From: Bacteriovoracaceae bacterium
GTDB taxonomy: Bacteria; Bdellovibrionota; Bacteriovoracia; Bacteriovoracales; Bacteriovoracaceae
DNA: 5,194 nucleotides
Assembly: GCA_023146355.1 (NCBI GenBank)
Contig: JAGLCH010000119.1
Span: 1 to 5,194 of the forward strand
Direction: 5' to 3'
Part shown: positions 1-5,194 of the stretch, piece after piece
Layout of the letters: each line of letters opens with the position of its first letter
Position numbering within the stretch: the first letter of the stretch is position 1
Made by a program: the position numbers and the translations under genes
Notes under the pieces: model-generated
What the model was told of the DNA's origin: nothing
Database searches by the model: none
Seen by the model: the letters and a program-made list of their open reading frames with translations, nothing else

Positions 1-1007
1 CGTTGTACATTTACAATTACAAGTGGAAGCTCATAAATCATAGCAAGACCTATTGCCTCACCTTTAAGAGCAAGTCCTGGACCAGATGTTGTGGTACATG
101 CCATTGCTCCACCAAAACCAGCTCCAATAGCAGAACAAATTCCTGCGATCTCATCTTCAGCTTGATAAGTTTTTACACCAAACTCTTTATATTTTGATAG
201 TTCGTGAAGAATGTCAGTGGCAGGTGTAATTGGATAAGAACCAAGGAAAAGTTTTAGTCCAGCAGACTCTGCTCCTTGCATCAACCCCCAAGCAGTTCCC
301 ACATTACCGTTGATTTGACGGTAAGTTCCAGGTTCAATTTTTGCCACAGGAACCTTAAATGTAGAAACAGCGAGATGTCCCTTGTCTGCAAAGTGATAAC
401 CCCCATCAAGGGCAGCTAAGTTTGCAGCAACTACTGACGGGTTATTCTTGAACTTCGCTTTGATCCACTCTTTTGTTGGCGCTAATTCGCGATTAAAGAG
501 AAAGTATGTAATCCCTAATGCGTAAAAGTTCTTACATCGAATCTTGGCCTTATTATCAAGCTCAAGGTCCTTTAGACTCTCAAGAACAAGTTCTTTAAGA
601 GCTGCAGGAATAACTTGATAGCCATTAAGCTCACCAGAGGTTAGTGGGTTTTCATTGTAACCGGCCTTCTGAAGACCTCTTTCATCAAATGAAGACGAAT
701 TTACAATGATCATGCCACTTTTTTTAAGGCACGGTAAATTTGCTTTCAGTGCCGCTGGATTCATTGCGACGAGTACATCTGGATCATCTCCAGGAGTACT
801 AATTTCTGTGGCACCAAATTGGACTTGGAAGCCTGAAACACCAGCAATGGTTCCTTGTGGTGCACGAATCTCAGATGGATAGTCAGGAAATGTTGCGAGA
901 TCATTTCCCATTTGGGCAGTAGTATCTGAAAACTGTGTTCCAGTTAGCTGCATCCCATCACCTGAGTCTCCAGAAAACCGAACTACAACGCTTTCTAGTT
1001 CTTTCAT
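1..1007 (-). CDS. korA: 2-oxoacid (2-oxoglutarate):ferredoxin oxidoreductase subunit alpha, fused gamma-alpha type, partial
   Basis: Partial gene: it starts at ATG 1007 (reverse strand) and stays open to the left edge, giving about 335 residues of a family usually near 600. It is one subunit of the thiamine-diphosphate, Fe-S enzyme that oxidatively decarboxylates 2-oxoglutarate to succinyl-CoA and reduces ferredoxin in the cytoplasm. Residues 6-190 read as the gamma (POR_gamma) domain, opening with VVVRFSGDSGDGMQLTG and followed by FPDYPSEIRAPQGT. From about residue 234 the pyrimidine-binding alpha domain begins: GNVGTAWG, YPITPATDIL (258-267), the QAEDE motif (282-286, containing the Glu expected to contact the cofactor aminopyrimidine) and TTTSGPGLALKGEA (305-318). 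An in-frame TAA at 1014-1016 rules out a longer start. The partner beta subunit (korB) would be expected beyond the left edge. Family assignment is firm; 2-oxoglutarate rather than another 2-oxoacid is the likely but not proven substrate. Confidence 0.93.
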   Translation of the reverse strand, partial: MKELESVVVRFSGDSGDGMQLTGTQFSDTTAQMGNDLATFPDYPSEIRAPQGTIAGVSGFQVQFGATEISTPGDDPDVLVAMNPAALKANLPCLKKSGMIIVNSSSFDERGLQKAGYNENPLTSGELNGYQVIPAALKELVLESLKDLELDNKAKIRCKNFYALGITYFLFNRELAPTKEWIKAKFKNNPSVVAANLAALDGGYHFADKGHLAVSTFKVPVAKIEPGTYRQINGNVGTAWGLMQGAESAGLKLFLGSYPITPATDILHELSKYKEFGVKTYQAEDEIAGICSAIGAGFGGAMACTTTSGPGLALKGEAIGLAMIYELPLVIVNVQ

Positions 1008-1018
1008 GGGGTGTTAAT

Positions 1019-1023
1019 TCCTT
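1019..1023 (-). promoter_or_regulatory. Ribosome binding site of korA
   Basis: On the reverse strand AAGGA lies 11 nt before the korA ATG at 1007. This spacing is longer than the usual 5-9 nt, but no better purine box lies closer (the intervening bases are ATTAACACCCC). Because an in-frame stop lies three codons upstream, the ATG itself is not in doubt. Confidence 0.5.
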
Positions 1024-1095
1024 GTTATGAGATAATAAAAATATTTAATTACCTAATAATTTACCCCCCCTCTTCTTCCCTGCCAACAGGGTAAA

Positions 1096-1101
1096 AGTAT
1101 A
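1096..1101 (-). promoter_or_regulatory. Possible -10 box for korA
   Basis: Reverse-strand TATACT is the best -10-like hexamer upstream of korA and would give a leader of about 80 nt. A TTGTCA at 1115-1120 lies only 13 nt upstream, too close for a standard sigma-70 pair, and the properly spaced position is a T-run. This is a weak candidate. Confidence 0.2.
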
Positions 1102-1302
1102 AAACTACAGAAATTGACAAAAAAATTTTCACGGCCGGCCCAGCAAAACTAATTCTATTTAGCAAGCTAACAAAGATTGCCCTTACGGTTCGAAATATCT
1201 TGGCCATTGCCAAAATTAGGTGGCAGAATTCCGCTCCTCGCGCAATAGCTCAATTCAACCAATTATCATCAAAAATAATCATAGATTCAAAGAGATAGGT
1301 TA

Positions 1303-1318
1303 AGTGAAACTTGTCACT
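1303..1318. promoter_or_regulatory. CRP/FNR-family-like operator dyad
   Basis: AGTGA-AACTTG-TCACT is a perfect 5-bp inverted repeat with a 6-bp spacer. It matches 8 of the 10 arm bases of the CRP consensus TGTGA-N6-TCACA. Its centre (1310.5) lies about 60 bp before the start point implied by the -10 candidate at 1359-1364, close to the classical class I position. The symmetry is seen directly; binding by a CRP-family regulator is inferred and unproven. Confidence 0.3.
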
Positions 1319-1336
1319 CTGATAAAAGACTACAGA

Positions 1337-1364
1337 TTAGAGCTGAATCCACCTACTATATAAA
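1337..1364 (+). promoter_or_regulatory. Possible promoter of the 933-residue exported-protein gene
   Basis: A TATATAAAT stretch (TATAAA at 1359-1364) is the most -10-like sequence in the 400 bp before the gene. It is paired with a poor -35 (TTAGAG, 1337-1342) at 16 bp. The implied start near 1371 gives a leader of about 75 nt. A poor -35 combined with an upstream CRP-like dyad would fit an activator-dependent promoter, but the hexamers alone are weak evidence. Confidence 0.3.
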
Positions 1365-1446
1365 TAACTGAAAAGAGGGCTAAACTGCCCTACCAAAGTG
1401 AACGATAAGCTTATAGACCAAAATAACAATAATTCAGGAAATCGCC

Positions 1447-4248
1447 ATGAAACCTTTAGAAAATAACAGGAAAATTTCAACACTCCTTATTATATACGGA
1501 TTTGTTATGCAGATGATTCTTGCTCCACTTGCCATGGCGGAAGAATGTAACTACGAAGAAGGTTCCTCAATGGCAGCTGATCAAGACAAGTGTCTTTCTT
1601 CAGAAGGCCAGAGGTGGAGCTGCTCTGATCATAAGTGTGTCTATGACGATACGACAACGGCAATGCAAGATGCACATAACACCTGTGAAGGAATCGAAGA
1701 TCCAGACGAACTAAAAAAATGTGTTGACTCTGTTGCACTAGGTGCGGGTCAAGAAGATGGCATGACCAACGTTAATTATGCAGACAAGGCCTCGATGGGT
1801 GCAGAAATGTTGGGGTGGGCCAATCTAATATTTGGTGCTTTAAATGGTGGTGCAACTTCTACATGTCTTTCTACAACCATAATGAAGTGGACTGGCTATG
1901 CCCAGACTGCAGCAGACCTCTACGCATACTTTATGCTTTCAGATAAGGTAAGAGATCTTCACGAAGAGTACAATGAATCCACAGTAGCAGACAATAATTA
2001 CGATGCTCAACGAGATGCTTTTGAATTTCTGAAGAAAGAACAAGAGACAATTCAAAGTGTCGCGAAACAGAGAAAATTAATTTATATGGTCGCTACTGCA
2101 GGTTATACTGCTGCCGCTGGTGTCGCTTTATATGAAAGTTATGGAATGTTTACAGGTAAAGTTACATGTACCTGGGCATCAACTGGAGCAGCACTTGCTT
2201 GTGCTGAAGCTGCTGCGGCAGAGGGAATAACTTCTGCTAAAGGCGATGGGAAAATCGAAGGCGGATATGTAGGGGACGACGATAACACAGAAACAGATGT
2301 TGAAACTGATAAGCCAGACGTTGAAACAGATAAAATTAAATGGAAAAAAACGGAAAAAGGATGGCGTATTGATAATGGCCCTGCTGCTATTAAAAGTGAC
2401 AATATTATTCCCGATTTGAGTTGGTCTAAGGCAGGCAATAATGCCCTATCAACTTTTTCAGAGATGTCATCGTGGCAAGAACTCGCAAACCAAGCACGTG
2501 AGGCGTCACGTAAGGTCAACATAGATCGGGCAAAAGAAAACTTCCATAAACTCCCGGAAAATACGCGAAAAACAACTGTCTTTAACCTCAAGGCTAAAGT
2601 GAATGAGGCAAACCAGTTTGAGGTAGCAGTCGCAAATACACAACCAAGTGATGCCAACTACAAAGACATGATTAAAGATATCATTTCAAAATGGAGACAG
2701 ATTCAAATTAGGGCCGCTGAAATTGGTGACTCAGAAACTACAGATCGTGCCGCTCAAAAAGCGACCTACTGGCAAGAGAAACTAAATTCACTTACAAAAG
2801 TCGAAGTAGATTCCTTTAAAGTTTTCGCACTTTTAGAGCCTGAATTTAATACGCTAGATTCGAACTATGCCTTCAGTGCAGTTGAATCCACATCAACTGA
2901 CCTCAATGCTTATATCGCATACAAAGAGTGGAATGATTTCAATAATGGTCAAGTGTCATCATTTGATCTTCGAAGCTATGATCTCGTGAAAGCAAGTTCT
3001 CCCAAAAGTGTTTCATTCGGCATGATGAGCTTTAAGGCCTCAATGCTATACATGATTAAATTCAGTATTATCCAAGAGGCCAATGCAAACTCTAAGATCG
3101 GTGGACTTGCTAAAGGGATGGCAGTTGGCGCAGCTAAATCTTTTGCCCTTAAATTTGCACTCTGTACTCTTGCTCCAACTGTTGCATATACACTATCCGG
3201 ATGGCTTCAAACTCCTCCGGCAGTTGCTGTTATGGCGACCGCTTCAGCTGCTGTAAATATGGCCCTTGCAAGCGTTGCAGGAAAAGAAGAGAAGCAGGCC
3301 AAGAATAATGCGAAAATAATTGAAAAGGTCCTGGGGAAATTTGAAGCATCTCAGGCAACATTCTGCCCTAATGGGAGAGATGATCTTGAAAAACCAGAAT
3401 GCTACTGCTATGAGTCCGATGGAAGGACAAGTGCACGTGGAGCCAACTCTGATATCTGCGCCGCACTATGGGATAAAAATGGAGAAAAAGACTTATTTTC
3501 GAAATCAGGTAATTACGATAGGCCCAAAGCTGGCGGCTGTTCATATATCAATGGAAATATCGATTTAGACTGTAAGTGTAAGGATTTAATTGATAGCAGT
3601 ACAAGAGTAAATGCGTGTCAAAAAGTTCCCAAAACCTCTGAACGCCTCAGTGCTGCGCACTTTCCAGGTTTTGCGACTTCAGTCTCAAAAATTGGTAATT
3701 TTGTAGAGTCGATGGGAAATGGTGCAGCATCAACAGGAGAAATAAATACTCAGGAAGTTCAAAATGCAATACAGACTCAAAAGAAGATCAATGATGTACT
3801 TCTGAAAGGGCTAAACAATAAGCTAAAGAGAAACGGAAAAAGTCCACTGAAGCTGAATACTCCTGCAGCAATGAAAAGGCTCGTTAAGGGTATGGTTCCA
3901 AATAAACATCGTTCACGTTTGATGAAGGCAAAGCTTAGAGATACTGGCAAATCAAAAAGTTCCTTGGGACCAAAGGCCAGAAGTGCCCTTGCATCAGCAA
4001 TTAAAAAGTCAGGGATACAATATAGCAGTGGAAAAAAACAGGCAGGAGAGAAAGACAACTTCGCCTATGACTTTAATGATGTTGCTCCTGCGGGGTCAGC
4101 TGGAAAAGTGATGACTGATGGGTCATTCATTAATAAGAAGTACAAATATAATAATGAAATTAATAAAAATAAAGGTGCTTCAATTTTTGAGATTATCTCT
4201 AGGCGCTACACAGTTTCTGGTATGAAGAGACTATTTGGAGATAAGTAA
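1447..4248 (+). CDS. Large exported Cys-rich protein of unrecognised family (933 aa)
   Basis: I cannot name this family. The ATG follows AGGAA (1436-1440) by 6 nt. Residues 1-31 form a Sec signal peptide (K2, R8, K9; hydrophobic 11-28; AMA cleavage after 31). The mature protein has these regions: Cys 34, 49, 59, 64, 80 and 92; an Ala-rich hydrophobic stretch at 210-258 that could be one or two membrane segments; an acidic linker (276-296) with a repeated DVETDK; a charged, probably helical middle (about 330-500); and a hydrophobic hairpin-like pair at about 558-586 and 590-611 broken by a Pro-Pro. After these come a second Cys cluster (640-724) of two similar C..CxC..C modules, a Lys/Arg-rich tail (780-866) and an ending with IISRRYTVSGMKRLF. 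All 18 Cys (even number) follow the signal peptide, so disulfides in the periplasm or outside are plausible. It lies directly before, and in frame with, an M15 peptidase gene, suggesting an envelope role. From memory, similar architectures recur in Bdellovibrionota; this is not verified. Confidence 0.9.
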   Translation: MKPLENNRKISTLLIIYGFVMQMILAPLAMAEECNYEEGSSMAADQDKCLSSEGQRWSCSDHKCVYDDTTTAMQDAHNTCEGIEDPDELKKCVDSVALGAGQEDGMTNVNYADKASMGAEMLGWANLIFGALNGGATSTCLSTTIMKWTGYAQTAADLYAYFMLSDKVRDLHEEYNESTVADNNYDAQRDAFEFLKKEQETIQSVAKQRKLIYMVATAGYTAAAGVALYESYGMFTGKVTCTWASTGAALACAEAAAAEGITSAKGDGKIEGGYVGDDDNTETDVETDKPDVETDKIKWKKTEKGWRIDNGPAAIKSDNIIPDLSWSKAGNNALSTFSEMSSWQELANQAREASRKVNIDRAKENFHKLPENTRKTTVFNLKAKVNEANQFEVAVANTQPSDANYKDMIKDIISKWRQIQIRAAEIGDSETTDRAAQKATYWQEKLNSLTKVEVDSFKVFALLEPEFNTLDSNYAFSAVESTSTDLNAYIAYKEWNDFNNGQVSSFDLRSYDLVKASSPKSVSFGMMSFKASMLYMIKFSIIQEANANSKIGGLAKGMAVGAAKSFALKFALCTLAPTVAYTLSGWLQTPPAVAVMATASAAVNMALASVAGKEEKQAKNNAKIIEKVLGKFEASQATFCPNGRDDLEKPECYCYESDGRTSARGANSDICAALWDKNGEKDLFSKSGNYDRPKAGGCSYINGNIDLDCKCKDLIDSSTRVNACQKVPKTSERLSAAHFPGFATSVSKIGNFVESMGNGAASTGEINTQEVQNAIQTQKKINDVLLKGLNNKLKRNGKSPLKLNTPAAMKRLVKGMVPNKHRSRLMKAKLRDTGKSKSSLGPKARSALASAIKKSGIQYSSGKKQAGEKDNFAYDFNDVAPAGSAGKVMTDGSFINKKYKYNNEINKNKGASIFEIISRRYTVSGMKRLFGDK
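2296..2334 (+). repeat. Short tandem repeat coding DVETDK-P-DVETDK
   Basis: Two copies of a seven-codon unit lie side by side in the acidic linker of the large exported protein (residues 284-296). They differ at a few synonymous third positions (gatgttgaaact versus gacgttgaaaca), so this is an old or codon-diverged duplication rather than fresh slippage. It probably forms a flexible acidic spacer between the N-terminal hydrophobic region and the helical middle. Confidence 0.7.
3103..3282 (+). other. Ala-rich hydrophobic hairpin region within the exported protein
   Basis: Residues 553-612 contain two hydrophobic, Ala-rich stretches (about 558-586 and 590-611). A short TPP turn separates them, and the strongly charged GKEEKQAKNN follows. 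The pattern resembles a helical hairpin that could span or lie in a membrane. The stretches are small-residue-rich rather than Leu/Ile-rich, so a soluble helical packing motif is the alternative. Confidence 0.4.
3364..3618 (+). other. Tandem four-Cys modules within the exported protein
   Basis: Two successive modules share one Cys pattern. Module 1 is C640-x11-C652-x-C654-x16-C671 and module 2 is C698-x10-C709-x-C711-x12-C724. Both place acidic residues before the CxC pair (DDLEKPE and IDLD) and an Arg midway to the last Cys. The similarity suggests an internal duplication of a small disulfide-stabilised or metal-binding fold; disulfides fit an exported protein better. Only the spacing and the few shared residues are seen directly. 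Confidence 0.5.
4237..4240 (+). promoter_or_regulatory. Ribosome binding site of the M15 peptidase gene inside the upstream gene
   Basis: GGAG lies within the last codons of the large exported-protein gene, 8 nt before ATG 4249. The stop TAA (4246-4248) directly precedes the ATG, so ribosomes ending on the first gene are placed to restart. This supports translational coupling and independent initiation of the peptidase. Confidence 0.65.
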
Positions 4249-4917
4249 ATGGACGAGTTGTTTGGAAAATCAGTTAAGCACTTGATACAAGTACCAAACT
4301 CTGAAGTCCTAGTACACCGAGAGGTATTGCCTGAGTTCCTCAATCTTGTGGAACTCGGTAAGGCACAAAATTTTGACATAAAAATTGCGAGTGGCTTCAG
4401 AGACTACAAGCGCCAACTCAATATATGGAACAACAAAGCTCGCGGCCTACGCCCCCTACTCGATGACAAGGGCAACCAGCTCAACCTAGATATACTTTCC
4501 CCTGAGGAGATTCTCTACTCAATATTAAGATGGTCAGCAATTCCCGGCTTTAGCCGTCACCACTGGGGATCAGATATAGACATCTATGATCACAGCGCCA
4601 TTCCCACAAATGATTATCAAGTGCAGTTGACTCCAATTGAAGTTCAAGAAAATGGCATTTTTGCCCCACTTCACTTATGGATAGATCAACTGATTGCTCA
4701 AGAAAAAACTAAATTCTATCGACCATTTGAAAAAGACAGAGGTGGAGTTGCTCCTGAACGCTGGCACCTAAGCTACAAACCAACTTCTGATAATTTTCGT
4801 GAATTGCTGTCACTAGATGTCTTTAGAGAGCAAATCATCCACAGCGATATTTTATTAAAAGATGAAATCCTAAATAATGTTGCCGATATTTACTTTAAAT
4901 ACGTTGATTGCCCATAA
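4249..4917 (+). CDS. M15/VanY-type D-alanyl-D-alanine carboxypeptidase family protein
   Basis: This is a zinc peptidase of the M15 (VanY) family, which trims or cleaves peptidoglycan stem peptides, typically at D-Ala-D-Ala. The conserved blocks are present in order: SGFRDYKRQ (48-56, with the Arg and Gln usual in the substrate site); SRHHWGSDID (102-111), a form of SxHxxGxAxD giving zinc ligands H104 and D111; and PERWH (169-173), giving catalytic E170 and the third ligand H173. In SxHxxGxAxD the usual Ala is Asp (D109). The length of 222 residues suits a single catalytic domain with no separate wall-binding module. No signal peptide or membrane segment is visible at the N-terminus (MDELFGKSVKHLIQ), which is odd for a wall enzyme. 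The gene follows the large exported-protein gene with no gap and in the same frame, so the two very likely form one operon. Exact bond specificity (DD-, LD-carboxypeptidase or endopeptidase) cannot be told from sequence alone. Confidence 0.88.
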   Translation: MDELFGKSVKHLIQVPNSEVLVHREVLPEFLNLVELGKAQNFDIKIASGFRDYKRQLNIWNNKARGLRPLLDDKGNQLNLDILSPEEILYSILRWSAIPGFSRHHWGSDIDIYDHSAIPTNDYQVQLTPIEVQENGIFAPLHLWIDQLIAQEKTKFYRPFEKDRGGVAPERWHLSYKPTSDNFRELLSLDVFREQIIHSDILLKDEILNNVADIYFKYVDCP

Positions 4918-5028
4918 ATAGTGGCACTCTACATTCATCGAAATTGGGCCAACCCCTAAAACAAGCTTCCTCATTTCAACAGTTTACATTCGAAAAAGTG
5001 GCCAAAAACCAAAAGCGAACAAAAACAC

Positions 5029-5056
5029 TCAAGTTTTCGCTATCCATAACCGAAAT
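5029..5056 (+). promoter_or_regulatory. Possible sigma-28 (FliA)-like promoter
   Basis: TCAAGTTT (5029-5036) matches 7 of 8 bases of the enterobacterial FliA -35 element TAAAGTTT. After 12 bp (consensus 11), ACCGAAAT (5049-5056) matches 5 of 8 bases of GCCGATAA, including the CCGA core. It would start transcription near 5064, about 45 nt before the next gene. A sigma-70-like TATAGAAT at 5060-5067 is an alternative without a good -35. Confidence 0.25.
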
Positions 5057-5096
5057 GACTATAGAATAGCAGAAGAAGCTCTATTGATAGAGAAAC

Positions 5097-5101
5097 AAAG
5101 G
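5097..5101 (+). promoter_or_regulatory. Ribosome binding site of the right-edge gene
   Basis: AAAGG lies 8 nt before ATG 5110 and fixes the start of the truncated gene. A 5-bp hairpin (5079-5092) ends 4 nt before it. Confidence 0.5.
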
Positions 5102-5109
5102 CACATAAT

Positions 5110-5194
5110 ATGAAATATCTACTGAAAAGCACAATAAGTTTACTTCTGATGGCGGCCCTAATTCCGCTATCAGCGTATAGTGAAAATGATGGTG
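5110..5194 (+). CDS. Exported protein, N-terminal fragment
   Basis: Only 28 codons lie inside the window. They encode a typical Sec signal peptide: Lys at positions 2 and 6, a hydrophobic core at about 9-20 (ISLLLMAALIPL), then SAYS with likely cleavage after Ser24 (A-x-S), and ENDG starting the mature protein. There is no Cys near the cleavage point, so it does not look like a lipoprotein. The ribosome binding site AAAGG is well placed. The function cannot be judged because the mature protein lies beyond the right edge. Confidence 0.75.
   Translation, partial: MKYLLKSTISLLLMAALIPLSAYSENDG

Larger units (their letters stand above)
1008..1446. other. Divergent intergenic region without a convincing gene
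   Basis: This 439-bp gap separates korA (reverse) from the large exported-protein gene (forward) and must contain the start signals of both. I see no tRNA, no insertion-sequence end and no long open frame. It holds several short perfect dyads: CCCTG-N4-CAGGG (1078-1091), GGCCGGCC (1133-1140), TTAGC-AA-GCTAA (1159-1170), TTGGC-N4-GCCAA (1200-1213), TGCCA-N8-TGGCA (1208-1225) and AGTGA-N6-TCACT (1303-1318). It also has a run of seven C at 1064-1070. A consensus TTGACA occurs at 1114-1119, but no -10 box follows at the correct distance. About four 5-bp dyads would be expected by chance in this length, so most may be meaningless. Confidence 0.7.
4918..5109. other. Intergenic region after the peptidase gene
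   Basis: No gene is visible in this 192-bp gap. It contains an imperfect inverted repeat AGCGAA..TTCGCT (5014-5019 with 5036-5041) and a small hairpin CTCTA-TTGA-TAGAG (5079-5092) just before the next ribosome binding site. I see no plus-strand hairpin followed by a T-run, so no intrinsic terminator for the upstream operon is evident. Read-through into the next gene is possible. Confidence 0.6.

Noticed and set aside
3..197. Forward-strand open frame at the left edge
   Set aside because: It overlaps the strongly conserved TTTSGPG and QAEDE motifs of korA on the other strand and has an unnatural Ser/Thr/Cys-rich composition.
1114..1119. Perfect TTGACA
   Set aside because: No -10-like hexamer lies 15-19 bp downstream; that position is the GC-rich GGCCGGCC.
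1186..1200. GGTTCGAAAT resembling a tRNA T-loop
   Set aside because: No acceptor, D or anticodon stems can be folded around it on either strand.
1304..1363. Possible 19-codon upstream frame starting GTG (MKLVTLIKDY...)
   Set aside because: It has a weak AGG 4 nt upstream but uses a GTG start, overlaps the CRP-like dyad and the candidate -10 box, and shows nothing beyond chance for its length.
2139..2657. Reverse-strand open frame of 172 codons inside the exported-protein gene
   Set aside because: It lies wholly antisense to a well-supported gene. Its translation (runs of Ser, Ala and Leu) looks like the complement of Ala- and charge-rich coding DNA, and I see no domain in it.
3777..4058. 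Reverse-strand open frame of 93 codons, rich in Phe and Leu
   Set aside because: It is the complement of the Lys-rich tail of the exported protein (AAG/AAA read backwards as CTT/TTT). The apparent hydrophobicity is an artefact.
4947..4960. GGG-CCAA-CCC as a terminator after the peptidase gene
   Set aside because: It has only a 3-bp stem and is followed by CTAAAAC rather than a T-run.

Overview
The window is AT-rich (roughly 40% GC by eye) and looks like the chromosome of a Gram-negative, Bdellovibrio-and-like organism, most plausibly a low-GC Bacteriovorax/Halobacteriovorax-type member of the Bdellovibrionota. This is an inference. It rests on the base composition, the fused gamma-alpha type of 2-oxoglutarate:ferredoxin oxidoreductase, and the large secreted Cys-containing protein of a style I associate with that group. 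No ribosomal or other taxonomic marker is present.

Layout: (1) 1-1007, minus strand, is the N-terminal half or more of korA, the alpha subunit of a 2-oxoacid:acceptor (2-oxoglutarate:ferredoxin) oxidoreductase; it runs off the left edge. (2) 1008-1446 is a 439-bp divergent intergenic region with no convincing gene. It holds several short dyads, one of which (AGTGA-N6-TCACT) has the geometry of a CRP/FNR-family operator. (3) 1447-4248, plus strand, encodes a 933-residue exported protein of no family I can name. It has a signal peptide, an N-terminal Cys-rich stretch, Ala-rich hydrophobic segments, an acidic linker, a helical middle, two tandem C..CxC..C modules and a basic C-terminal tail. (4) 4249-4917, plus strand, encodes a 222-residue M15/VanY-type peptidoglycan peptidase with complete metal-site motifs and no signal peptide. 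Its ATG directly follows the stop codon of the large gene, in the same reading frame. (5) 4918-5109 is a short intergenic region with a possible sigma-28-like promoter. (6) 5110 to the end, plus strand, is the start of another exported protein, visible only as its signal peptide.

korA belongs to central carbon and ferredoxin metabolism and is divergent from, probably unrelated to, the rest. The large exported protein and the M15 peptidase form a tight two-gene unit and are probably co-translated, which suggests an envelope or cell-wall role. The most interesting points are the uncharacterised 933-residue protein with its duplicated Cys modules, and the in-frame zero-gap junction to a peptidase that otherwise has no visible export route.
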